DNA from: Polyporus tsugae
Taxonomy: Eukaryota; Basidiomycota; Agaricomycetes; Polyporales; Polyporaceae
Direction: 5' to 3'
Length of the DNA stretch: 64,000 nt
Assembly: GCA_024305745.1 (NCBI GenBank)
Contig: JAHRBS010000002.1
Location: 2,542,001-2,606,000, forward strand
The notes under the pieces: model-generated
Database searches by the model: none
What the model saw: only the letters and a program-made list of their open reading frames with translations
What the model was told of the DNA's origin: nothing
Part shown: piece after piece, positions 48,666 to 61,300 of the stretch
Layout: each line of letters opens with the position of its first letter
Numbering within the stretch: the first letter of the stretch is position 1
Made by a program: the position numbers and the translations under genes

Positions 48666-51600
48666 GCGGGTGAGATTCTTCGAGTGTATTAGAGTGGATT
48701 GCGTAGCATCTGAAGAGCTCGTCGTGTGGGAGAAGGCAATGAGAGTGGGCAGGGGTTTGTTGCCAGCGGCTCGGGTTGGAAGTTGGGACGAAGCAGGTTG
48801 TAGGCGCCCATGGGCATGGACTGCATCAACGTTTGCATCAACTCGGACTTGACATCGACCGTCGTCCACAGTACTTACTAGTACTTACTGGTCACGTCGG
48901 GTCTCGATGGACGCCTCTTCGCTGCTTCCACCGCTCTCTCGACCTGCGATTAGGCGCCTTTCAACGCATCCCATTGGCTCGCCCCGCCCTCTCCATGTCT
49001 TATTCCGGCCCGTCCTCGATCGCTCCCCGCCCGCTTTTCTCCCAAACCCACTCGGCTCGCCCGCTCGGTCGTCGACTCGCCTCCCCTCGATCCCGCGTCC
49101 TGCTTCCTCGTCCGCCCTCTCCTCTTCGCTGTCTCCCCTCTGCCGCTCTCGCCGACCAACAACGTCGAGCACCTTCCCTTCCCCCATAGACAACCTCCCT
49201 ACCAACAAGACAATCGCTCACGGCGCCTGCCCACGTGAGCACTGCGTCCCCCCGCCGCCTGACCATCCTCACTCGCACTCGCCACAGCTTGCCGCGCGTA
49301 CATCACGACGATCGGTGCCGACATCGACAGGTATCCAGGTTATAGAGCAAGGGCATGTGTCGCAACTTGCACGGCCCATTCCCTCACCGATGCTTTAAAT
49401 ACTTCTGTCGCCCGCGTCAAACTCCCCTCGCCTGCCGCAAGAAATCCAAGCCTCTCTCCGCATCTTGGCCGTTACAGACTGCCGACAGCCACTCCACCAT
49501 CACCCCGCCCGTCCAGGTTCCGCTCGGTCATCTGTCGGAAACCACACCCGTCGCATATCCGCGTATGAAACACTCTGTCCTCGCCTTTACCGACTGACGA
49601 CCGTGGCGAGCCATGCCGTCGTTCGATCCCTGTCGCCCTCAAACCATCTGGCCTCCGACATCCCAATCCATCCTCTCACTGTGGTCCCGAGGCCGGGTTC
49701 ACGCTCTCCATGTGTTAGAGGACACCGACGTTGTGTTGGTTACGCTGCTGACCGCGTGTTGTCGTCGTCGGTGGGACAGTGCCTGCGTATCGGTACTTCT
49801 TGGTGAAACCCGTCGGGGTGGTGCCCAGCCATCAGAACGGTAAGCCGCATTACGCCGCTAAATATTCTATGCGTTGAGACGGGTCCTGTGGCCGTCCTCC
49901 AGGCGGCACAATGCTCATTCGATCGCGGCAAATCTGCCATCAATATTGTCGCTGGAGACGACGAAACCGCCACGCTTTGTGTGGGTCTTCACAGAGCCCG
50001 ACGCATAGGACGCGCAACCCGCCGAAGGCCGCGTTCAAGGGCAACAGCAAGTGACGCAGAGCTACACCAATCCGAGGCCGACAACACCATGTTCACGAAC
50101 GGCGACGGGGGGCCAAACGAAGCCGTGTGCCCGCCCCGGTATGCTCTGCATCCAGCGCACACCGGTTGCCCGTCCGGCCTCGGAGGTTCAAGTCATCCCA
50201 CGGCGGGTTTTCTCCAGTGTGCCAGTTCAGACTCCCGCCCGATCGCGTCTCAATCGATGCCCAACGCGCCAGTTCTCCTTCCCTCATCCTACGAGCCGTA
50301 CCAGCGCTGCCCTCAAACTACTAGTCGTCGCCGCTCTCCAATTGCGTCCCGACATCCCCAGGCTCTCCTGTCCCACCGTTCGTAGCATGGCCAGAGTTAC
50401 CGCCGGCTCGACGAGCAGAACACCCGGTCGTTCGTGACCCGAGCCCCCATTGAGTGTTCGCTGGGAATTCCAATTGATCGGACTGGGTTCCGGTATGTTT
50501 TTATCCGCTTTACGGTCGCGGAAAACACGACACTGATGACATGCACAATGACTACAGTCGTCCCGGAAGCCGCCCCATCCACACCGACAATCACCCCTCC
50601 TGCAGGCGACTTCAGACCTTCACCCGCCGGCCGTCCAATTGTGCCTCGCCGGTCGACCCTCACGCGCCAGTTCTCCTTCCCACATTCCGCCAATCGCGCA
50701 GCTGTGAACATCGCATCGCACCCCCGACGCGGACGCGATGCACGCTCTCCGAGTGCTGCGCGCCGCCGGGCAGAGACGAGGTATGTAATACACGGCGGCC
50801 TTGTATGTCGTTCCTGGGCTAATTTACGCTGGCGAAGGCATCGCCTCTGTAGCGAATGGCATGGCGGCGACGTCTAAGAACACGGACGCGCGAATCGACA
50901 AGAACGTGGCCTCTCGGCGGTCCTCGCCTCCCAACGCGGAACAGCGATGCTCGGACTGCCCGTCGTCGCACCGCATTCGGGTGCCGTACCCGCCACCCTC
51001 GACGCCGGGGTTGTTTTGGAGGAGACCGAGAGGTCGGTTTGTTGGTCAGACTACTGGTCGGGGGAAGACCGGTTGGGTCACTGACAGCACCTTGGTGCAT
51101 ATTCGGCACTCCTTGGCGAAGCACGTCGCGGTGCCGCCAAGCTGTCAAAACGGTGTTTGGAACGGTGAGCCGCGATCTGCCGCCAAACGGTCTGTGGTGT
51201 TGACGACGGGCCAGGTGAATGCAGCGGTGTCGCGGAGGTATCCGCCACTCCGACGGCGCGCGCATCATCCTCGATAATTGGCGTGGTGGATGTGCCGCAT
51301 TGCTCCACCGACTGTACTGATACCTCTTACTTTTCAGGGTCGTTCGCCCTCGGACGTGATCTTGGCACGGCCGAGGCGTCGCGAAGGTCGTCAAGGGCGT
51401 TATCCGACTCGTGTCCCTGGGGCACAAAATGAGTTATGATTGTCGAGGACGGCGGCCTACCGCTCGCCTGCTGAGTGCCAGGCTAACATATTCACCACCA
51501 GGGTGCATTGCGTCCGGATGCGAGGATTGCGCGAGCGGAAGCTAGGGTTTGGCCTGGGAGCAACGCTGTCATGTACGTCTTAAAATTGCACATGTGTCAC

Positions 51601-54600
51601 ATTGCCCTCAAAGGTCGCCTGCAGGCGTCGCATATGGCATGGATGCCGACGTTGCGGTACAGAGTTCGCACCGGAGGGGGACACGGACGAGGGCAGGATG
51701 GCTAAGGTATTCGATTCATGTATACTACCTTCGCACGGCACGAATAGAATATTTTCTCCCTTCCTCTTGTTGCCGGTGTGCCTTCAATCGTGGGATTGTC
51801 AAGCATGGTCCCCCGGCGCCGGGAGCGCGATGCCCCCGCAAGACGGCCCGCGATTAACTCTGGCCACCGCAATAAACGGCGATGCACGAACTTCGGGGCC
51901 CTGTCGGAGCCTGTGAAACCAGCTGGTCGACCCCTCTGCTCTCGTCGTTAGCCGTACGGCCAACGACGTGGCCGGCGTTCCACCAATGGTTGCGGGAGGA
52001 GATTGAGTTTCAAGGAAATCAATGCTCGAAAGCGAGGCGGTCGGAAGAACTTGCCTTGTGCCGGAACTAGACGACTGAAAACAGGATTGAACCGTCGACT
52101 TATCCGCCGCTTGCGGCCATCCCTCCGAGATCGCGCATGCGTGTCTCGGGTGTGGACGCCGGTGTTTCTGAATATGGACCGATGTACATATTCCAATTGC
52201 TTCGCTTTCGGTGATTTTTCCGAGTCCTGCCCGTCGCTGACGTCCTTCGAAAGAAATCAAGTTCGGAAAAGGATCTGATGGTACGTACCGGTCGACACAC
52301 GATGCATCCTGCGACAAGCAAACTCTCAGAAATGTATTCGCGGCGAACCCGGACTCGGTATGCTGATGGGATACAAAACAACTGCGAGGCTCAGCGCTGC
52401 AGAAGTATATACTTACACGGCCTCGGCTACACCGTACACTGCGCAACGCGGAACGTGGCACATTAGTTAGTTTTCTGTGTCAGCAACAATCGCGAACCCG
52501 GACCCGAACATCCTAAGCGCGAAACGTCTTTGTAGCCTACGGCTTGGCAGTTACCGTGGTTGCCGCCACCTAGAAAAATCCAGACTCTGCTGGAAATTAA
52601 TGCATAGACGAGGTTCTGGGGAATTTCTGTTGCGAAAGGCAAAGGAAATGCACCATCCCTAGTGCGCAGCTCCTCTAGCCCCGTCCTCAATTTAAAACAA
52701 GGGCGGCCGGCGCAGAGCGGCGCAGAAAAATAAATTCAAATACACCACACATTGGGGCCCTCGTCCGCCGCGATAGATCCTAAGCCCCACCATAATCTCA
52801 AAAGCTCGAGCGGCCGCGGCCGGACCGTAGGGACAAGTGCAATTCGTCCCGAAGCGAACTCTGTGGTGCATTTGATGGACAGCTCGGTGAGTGCAGCCGG
52901 TCTTGGCAATGTCAATACTCAGACTGGTAGCGGCGATGCAAATATATGGTACGCATCTGTACGCGGGGAGAGTGGTCTGCGACTACGGGCTACGGGTACA
53001 AATGCAATGCAACGACAACCCCGGCTGGCATCCCCTTCAGGGATCTCAACCGCATCCCGGGTGCTTTCAAACGGCCCTAGACCCCCTCGTTCCGATTCGT
53101 CAAAGCGACCCAGGAACAAAATGCAACGCTCGGCTCGACTCCGGTTGCTGATCCCGAACGCGGCACAACGCGCTGCTGCCATCTCTCGTGCAGCGGCTAA
53201 GAAGCTCGTCCATCATATGACCGATATGGCGTCGCACTTCCAACTCACCATGCCGCCAAGCCCACAAATCATGGGCGTCATACTCCACGCTGCCACGATG
53301 CGCTCTCACTTCACGTTGACGTTCTCAGTCCTGGCGAAGGGCACACAGAACGCAACGGGCGTGCCTGACACATCTGTTGTGCGTCCACCGGAACGGTCGC
53401 AGCGCAGCGATATTAACAAGGGCCGGAAGAGATCGGGAGTCGTGAACCCTGAGGGCTGCAAGCTCCGTCACCCGAAAACGCGGCCCATGTGTAGTCGAAG
53501 CGGAGAGGACCGCAACGGACGGGGTACCCAAAGCCAATGGATTGTGTGCTTACCAACGAAATTCTGGGGGATTGTACGAAGGTACGGAGGGAGGTGAGCG
53601 GGTCACGCAGCCCGTGTCGCGAGTTGGAGGCAGCCTGAGGCTGGTCAGACGGCTAAGAGGACCTCGAGTCCACTCGACGACTGGGAGGCGATTGGGCGGT
53701 CTAACCCGTATTTGATGTCCACCCACATTTTGTGGGCCTTCGTAGCAGACGTTGTTACTCTAGAAAGGCGGTGAAAATTTGAGGGCGGGGGGAGGTGGTG
53801 GTTCGAGTCGAAGCGGGCGCCGGCGGTGGCTGTCCACAGTGTGCCATTCACATCACAGGCGCCTGCCGAGGCTCATTCTTTCCTCCATACAGTACTCCCA
53901 CCATCTTGCACCCGCCGTCTGCTCGAATGGAATATTGTTTCAGGAATCACCATGAAGTCACTGTGACACCAGCCTCGGTTGTTCTTACATCCTGCTCTCC
54001 GCAGCCATTCGCCGTTCTCGACACTGGGAGACCCGGTCGTTCTTCAAGAGCTTCTGTCGCCAGCCCCGTTCTCTCCGCTCCTTGGAATGCCACTTTGAGT
54101 AGTAGCACGCTATGTGAGTAATACCCAAGCTGCTCAAGGACAGATCCCTCCCCACACTTGTTTCCTACCGCTCGGAAACCGGTGTTCCCCTATCGCTGAA
54201 CGGCTCGCTTGCTGTCTGGGAAATGATGGGGTCCATGCTATTCTATACATATAGTGCTTGGCGGTCCCCGCAATGCCGGTGTTTCGGCGTGGCGCTTGGC
54301 GAGTCATCACACCTCCCGGATGTCCGAGGTTAATGCTGACGCGCTGTTTGTGCATGCTTGTAGATGATGGGCGAACCCTCAGTCTCGGCGACTGTCCCGA
54401 ACGTGGGTCATAAGTTGCGACCGGTACGTGAACAGGTGGTTTTTCCTCCCCGTCTCTCATCGTGCCATTCGCAGTGCGGCGACGAGCTCGCCTCTCGCCT
54501 GGCTGTCCACGCCGGGGTCGGCTGGAATCACCGTCATTCGACTCTGAACGCGCTCACCTCAATGATAGCTCTCTTCGACCGCGACAGACCGCAAGTCGCA

Positions 54601-55480
54601 CCACTGGCGGCGCGCACCCTGTACAATATTTTCGGAGGTCGAGAGGCGGGCGAGTCGAGTGCGAGCTGCAAGGCATGTTCGTTTTTGGTACGTGCTGCAC
54701 CGCAATTTACGCATCCGACATCCTTCCCATGCACCTCCCCTTTGATTTGTTCTGGCTACGGGAAGCCGCTGCGGCAGCACCGTGTGGATGGTGCTGCTAT
54801 TGCGGATGTCCGGCGTCTTCGTTTGAGCGACGGGTATCCCGTCGTAGGCTCGTTCCCCTCTACCAACGTCCATCCCACGATACAAAGCCGCCATGACCGG
54901 TGCCTGCGTCTCATTTCGCGCGTTAGCCTGTCTCCGAGTCTCGCATCCTACCATCCTGGCTGGAGTGTTCCGGGCGTGCTGTTTGTGTGCGCAACTGACC
55001 CGTCTTTCTCTGACACGAATGCTCGCGCGTCTGGCAGTGGGTCTACGAGAGTGCGTGCCCGGCCGCGGCCGATTGAGTTGCTGGCAGAGTAGTCAAGCGG
55101 CGGGCTGTCTGGGTTGCGAGGACACCTTGCTCGCGTTCAAACGTTCATCCCGGACATGTCTACCCACTTTGATTTTCTGGACATTGTACTACTTTGTGTA
55201 CCAGCAGATAAATGTCAGTGTTTGCTCTGGCACAGTGTTGTGACAGGCAAAAATGTATTGCATTGACATGGTATGTACACGGGGTCATGGAATCCCGGAA
55301 TATGTCCCACAACACCTAGTGTGCCCCAAACACCATCCAAAGCGCTCAAACACCTGCAATACCATCCAAAGCACACAAGCATTCGCACCCGGGCAAAACA
55401 CACACACCCAAGCGAGTGGCCGCACCCGCCAAGCCGCACCCTACCCTGCCGAGATAGCCACCGCCATGACGCCACCCGCT
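48666..55480. other. 6.8-kb GUP1 upstream DNA of unit 3
   Basis: Appears identical to the same part of units 1 and 2. No gene recognised. Confidence 0.6.
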
Positions 55481-55491
55481 GACATCCATGT

Positions 55492-58328
55492 TCAGCAACG
55501 GCGAGCAATGCCCTGCCGAGCTTCTTCCTCCCTGCCCAAAGGAAAATAGGGTCAATCACACACCCAGCACGGTAGTCGGCAATAGAACGCACCGATACTC
55601 AAACATGACCTGGATGGCCACAAATATGCACGCACACGCCACCAGCAAGAACTGGATGCCTTGCCAGCTCCCCATGATCTGCTCTATCATGTACTTCACC
55701 CCGTCCGTGCCGATGACGAACCCGACCAGATTTGCCGTCATCATCATCAAAGCGTTCAGCACTGCACCGACCGCGCCGACGTGCCTAAACCACGGTCTGT
55801 CTCCGTACTGACGTGGCATCGTCAGCGACGTAGCATAGCAACGGAACACCATCCCACGTACCTTCGAAGTCGGCACGAGGTACCGCGCCGTGACCTCGGG
55901 CAGAATGAACAGGCTCACGAGCCACCCCCACGCGAGCAGCCGGAACGACAGGTCGTGCCAGAGCGCGACGAACGTGAAGACGAGCACGGTCGTGTACACC
56001 AGGTTGCGCGTGCCGCCCAGCGGGATGTAGATGTACCGCACGATCCACAGGTTGTACGAGCGGTGCCACGCGCGCCAGAACCCGAGCGGGGAGTAGTTGT
56101 TCGCCATGCACCGCACCATGTTCTCTGGGGGATCCATCCCGTCTGCAAGGGCCCACAGGCGGAAGAAGCGCCATGGGACGAGGAGCTGCGTTTGGAGACG
56201 TGGTGGTCATAATATTAAGGCTAGGGATGAGGAAGACACAGCATACCTTGAGCCAGACGATGATGAGGTTCCAGAGGCCGACCATGGAGAGCTCAGCGGC
56301 GGAGTACCCGACCCAAGCTTTGCGGTCCTTGATAGCGACGACGTACATGAAGTGGAGGATCATTTCCAGCGTCATGATGCACACGGAGAAGCGGATGAGA
56401 TAGTTTATGACGGTGCGCCGGGTGATTGTCAATGGTATGCGCAACTACAGTGTCCAAGTCAGTAGTGGGACAAAACACGATTGGACGTGAACGTACCTGC
56501 CACATGAAGTCGTTGAATGTCATGATAGGCCCTGCGATATACAGCGGCGGGTACAGTACGTACGCGATGTAGTTCAGATACGAGTACGTGTCCAGATTGT
56601 GGTTCACCCGCGGCCGGTGCTTGTCCGACAACGATGTCTAACATCACCAGTCAGCTCCTCGTCTCCCTCCGCCTGTAGAGCAGGTATGCCGACCTCAGGT
56701 AAGCCCACGCCCCTGCACGCCCAATAGAAGTCCATATTGAACGACACCAGCCGCAGCATCGTGATGTTGAAGCTGATGTACCATCGCGGATACATCCCTT
56801 GCCACACGTCCTACCACCCGTAGCTAGTCAGGTCAGCTACGCACGCGGGCACGCGGCACAGACGCACCAAGAACGCGAACAGCGGATGTAGCTGTTCGAA
56901 CCTGTGGCCCCTGTTCTTCTCGTTCGCGTAGAGTACGAGCCCGTTGAAGACCCATGTCAGGACGGGGCCCGCCTTGGAGCTTTTGCAGGATTTTGCGATG
57001 GCGTAGTTGGCTGAGAGGATGGCGAAAACCTTGAGCACACTCGCGCCGTGCAGGCCGAAGAGCATCGCGGTGGAGAATACGACGAGGAAGGGGACGCGTT
57101 GAAGGTTCCCAGCTCTGGAAATGGGAGATGCCTTTCGTATGACGAGAGCGTAGAGCTGCTTCAGCCCGAAGAAGACGGCTGCGAGGACGGTAAGGGGGAG
57201 GAGGCCGTTTCGGAACGACCGGTATTGACTGTCGCTGTTGTCCTGCGAGGATTCGTCAATGGACCGAATTCAACACGAGGAGTTGGTAACGGAACAAGAT
57301 AGGCTCAAAACCAGATGGCTGAGGACATGTACCAGAAAGGAGAACGAAAAGACGCAGAGAAGGCAGCGGAGATATCCAAAAAGTTCGGGGAACTTCGTAT
57401 GCAGAGGGAGGACTGCTCCAATCAGAGTCCCTCCATCGACATCCGAGGCTTGTCGCGCGCAGGATCGCGATGCGCTGACTCCCCCTCAACCTCTTCGCAA
57501 CGGACCCACATCAAGCCTCGACTAGAGTAGCATGCTCTTATCGTCCGGTAGCTCTCCAGATAGAAACCGCTCGACCTCGGTCTAGTATTCTGGACGAGAT
57601 GGTGTTCGAAAGCATGCATATAAGCATCTGGTGCTCGTGGCTTTCTCCTTCACGCATGCAGCCAGCTACTTAATGGGGAGAGGGGGCGCAAGCAACGCGT
57701 CAAGGGCGCAGGCAGTCTAAGCTTGACGCTGATCTCCCGCGAGGACGTCACGGGAGAGACGGGGAGTCGACGCGTATCGTCGGGTCTTGAGCGAGAGGAC
57801 TCATCTATGGACGAGAGCGGAAGCCGGACATCCACATTTACCACCTCCGCCGCTTTTCATGATCATGTTCCTCCCATTTCGACCTCATGGACGTGTCCCA
57901 AAACGTCTAGTTTCGAGACCGCGGATAGGGAGGATGGACACTCACCACTCGCCGACCGAATAACCAACCAGGGGATAACGCACCCTCATAGTACGGATAA
58001 TTAGGGTGTGATGCTACGAGCAAGGGTTCAATCCAAAAAATTTAATAGCAAAACACAAGTACTCACGCGAGCTGAGTCTATAGGGTATCCAAAACATGAT
58101 GGGGAGCACGCACGCGAAGACAACATAGTACACCATGAACTCCGGCGTCCTCCATCGTGGCGCGGGGTGCGTTTCGGCCTTAACTTGTGCACTGTATGCG
58201 GTGGGTATATGTACCGTCAGTCTGGTGATGCCTTTGGGTCTGTACGAGGACTCCGGCGGCGAGTCCAGCTCGAAAGCGGAGGTCTGGCGGAGGTCGGAGG
58301 GCATCTGGACCACGGCGTCGCCGAGCAT
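55492..58328 (-). CDS. GUP1: Gup1-type membrane-bound O-acyltransferase, copy 4
   Basis: Intact nine-exon gene with the same predicted protein as copies 2 and 3. Its 3' flank is the right end of unit 3. Its promoter region is fully inside the window. No stop, frameshift or splice-site change was seen. Confidence 0.95.
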
Positions 58329-61300
58329 GCGGGTGAGATTCTTCGAGTGTATTAGAGTGGATTGCGTAGCATCTGAAGAGCTCGTCGTGTGGGAGAAGGC
58401 AATGAGAGTGGGCAGGGGTTTGTTGCCAGCGGCTCGGGTTGGAAGTTGGGACGAAGCAGGTTGTAGGCGCCCATGGGCATGGACTGCATCAACGTTTGCA
58501 TCAACTCGGACTTGACATCGACCGTCGTCCACAGTACTTACTAGTACTTACTGGTCACGTCGGGTCTCGATGGACGCCTCTTCGCTGCTTCCACCGCTCT
58601 CTCGACCTGCGATTAGGCGCCTTTCAACGCATCCCATTGGCTCGCCCCGCCCTCTCCATGTCTTATTCCGGCCCGTCCTCGATCGCTCCCCGCCCGCTTT
58701 TCTCCCAAACCCACTCGGCTCGCCCGCTCGGTCGTCGACTCGCCTCCCCTCGATCCCGCGTCCTGCTTCCTCGTCCGCCCTCTCCTCTTCGCTGTCTCCC
58801 CTCTGCCGCTCTCGCCGACCAACAACGTCGAGCACCTTCCCTTCCCCCATAGACAACCTCCCTACCAACAAGACAATCGCTCACGGCGCCTGCCCACGTG
58901 AGCACTGCGTCCCCCCGCCGCCTGACCATCCTCACTCGCACTCGCCACAGCTTGCCGCGCGTACATCACGACGATCGGTGCCGACATCGACAGGTATCCA
59001 GGTTATAGAGCAAGGGCATGTGTCGCAACTTGCACGGCCCATTCCCTCACCGATGCTTTAAATACTTCTGTCGCCCGCGTCAAACTCCCCTCGCCTGCCG
59101 CAAGAAATCCAAGCCTCTCTCCGCATCTTGGCCGTTACAGACTGCCGACAGCCACTCCACCATCACCCCGCCCGTCCAGGTTCCGCTCGGTCATCTGTCG
59201 GAAACCACACCCGTCGCATATCCGCGTATGAAACACTCTGTCCTCGCCTTTACCGACTGACGACCGTGGCGAGCCATGCCGTCGTTCGATCCCTGTCGCC
59301 CTCAAACCATCTGGCCTCCGACATCCCAATCCATCCTCTCACTGTGGTCCCGAGGCCGGGTTCACGCTCTCCATGTGTTAGAGGACACCGACGTTGTGTT
59401 GGTTACGCTGCTGACCGCGTGTTGTCGTCGTCGGTGGGACAGTGCCTGCGTATCGGTACTTCTTGGTGAAACCCGTCGGGGTGGTGCCCAGCCATCAGAA
59501 CGGTAAGCCGCATTACGCCGCTAAATATTCTATGCGTTGAGACGGGTCCTGTGGCCGTCCTCCAGGCGGCACAATGCTCATTCGATCGCGGCAAATCTGC
59601 CATCAATATTGTCGCTGGAGACGACGAAACCGCCACGCTTTGTGTGGGTCTTCACAGAGCCCGACGCATAGGACGCGCAACCCGCCGAAGGCCGCGTTCA
59701 AGGGCAACAGCAAGTGACGCAGAGCTACACCAATCCGAGGCCGACAACACCATGTTCACGAACGGCGACGGGGGGCCAAACGAAGCCGTGTGCCCGCCCC
59801 GGTATGCTCTGCATCCAGCGCACACCGGTTGCCCGTCCGGCCTCGGAGGTTCAAGTCATCCCACGGCGGGTTTTCTCCAGTGTGCCAGTTCAGACTCCCG
59901 CCCGATCGCGTCTCAATCGATGCCCAACGCGCCAGTTCTCCTTCCCTCATCCTACGAGCCGTACCAGCGCTGCCCTCAAACTACTAGTCGTCGCCGCTCT
60001 CCAATTGCGTCCCGACATCCCCAGGCTCTCCTGTCCCACCGTTCGTAGCATGGCCAGAGTTACCGCCGGCTCGACGAGCAGAACACCCGGTCGTTCGTGA
60101 CCCGAGCCCCCATTGAGTGTTCGCTGGGAATTCCAATTGATCGGACTGGGTTCCGGTATGTTTTTATCCGCTTTACGGTCGCGGAAAACACGACACTGAT
60201 GACATGCACAATGACTACAGTCGTCCCGGAAGCCGCCCCATCCACACCGACAATCACCCCTCCTGCAGGCGACTTCAGACCTTCACCCGCCGGCCGTCCA
60301 ATTGTGCCTCGCCGGTCGACCCTCACGCGCCAGTTCTCCTTCCCACATTCCGCCAATCGCGCAGCTGTGAACATCGCATCGCACCCCCGACGCGGACGCG
60401 ATGCACGCTCTCCGAGTGCTGCGCGCCGCCGGGCAGAGACGAGGTATGTAATACACGGCGGCCTTGTATGTCGTTCCTGGGCTAATTTACGCTGGCGAAG
60501 GCATCGCCTCTGTAGCGAATGGCATGGCGGCGACGTCTAAGAACACGGACGCGCGAATCGACAAGAACGTGGCCTCTCGGCGGTCCTCGCCTCCCAACGC
60601 GGAACAGCGATGCTCGGACTGCCCGTCGTCGCACCGCATTCGGGTGCCGTACCCGCCACCCTCGACGCCGGGGTTGTTTTGGAGGAGACCGAGAGGTCGG
60701 TTTGTTGGTCAGACTACTGGTCGGGGGAAGACCGGTTGGGTCACTGACAGCACCTTGGTGCATATTCGGCACTCCTTGGCGAAGCACGTCGCGGTGCCGC
60801 CAAGCTGTCAAAACGGTGTTTGGAACGGTGAGCCGCGATCTGCCGCCAAACGGTCTGTGGTGTTGACGACGGGCCAGGTGAATGCAGCGGTGTCGCGGAG
60901 GTATCCGCCACTCCGACGGCGCGCGCATCATCCTCGATAATTGGCGTGGTGGATGTGCCGCATTGCTCCACCGACTGTACTGATACCTCTTACTTTTCAG
61001 GGTCGTTCGCCCTCGGACGTGATCTTGGCACGGCCGAGGCGTCGCGAAGGTCGTCAAGGGCGTTATCCGACTCGTGTCCCTGGGGCACAAAATGAGTTAT
61101 GATTGTCGAGGACGGCGGCCTACCGCTCGCCTGCTGAGTGCCAGGCTAACATATTCACCACCAGGGTGCATTGCGTCCGGATGCGAGGATTGCGCGAGCG
61201 GAAGCTAGGGTTTGGCCTGGGAGCAACGCTGTCATGTACGTCTTAAAATTGCACATGTGTCACATTGCCCTCAAAGGTCGCCTGCAGGCGTCGCATATGG

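Larger units (their letters stand above)
45818..55480. repeat. Tandem unit 3 (9,663 bp)
   Basis: Third full copy. It differs from unit 2 at 45894 (C for G, in the last GUP1 intron) and 46487 (G for C, silent in GUP1 codon 394). Both changes are shared with unit 4. I saw no difference in the non-GUP1 part. Confidence 0.95.
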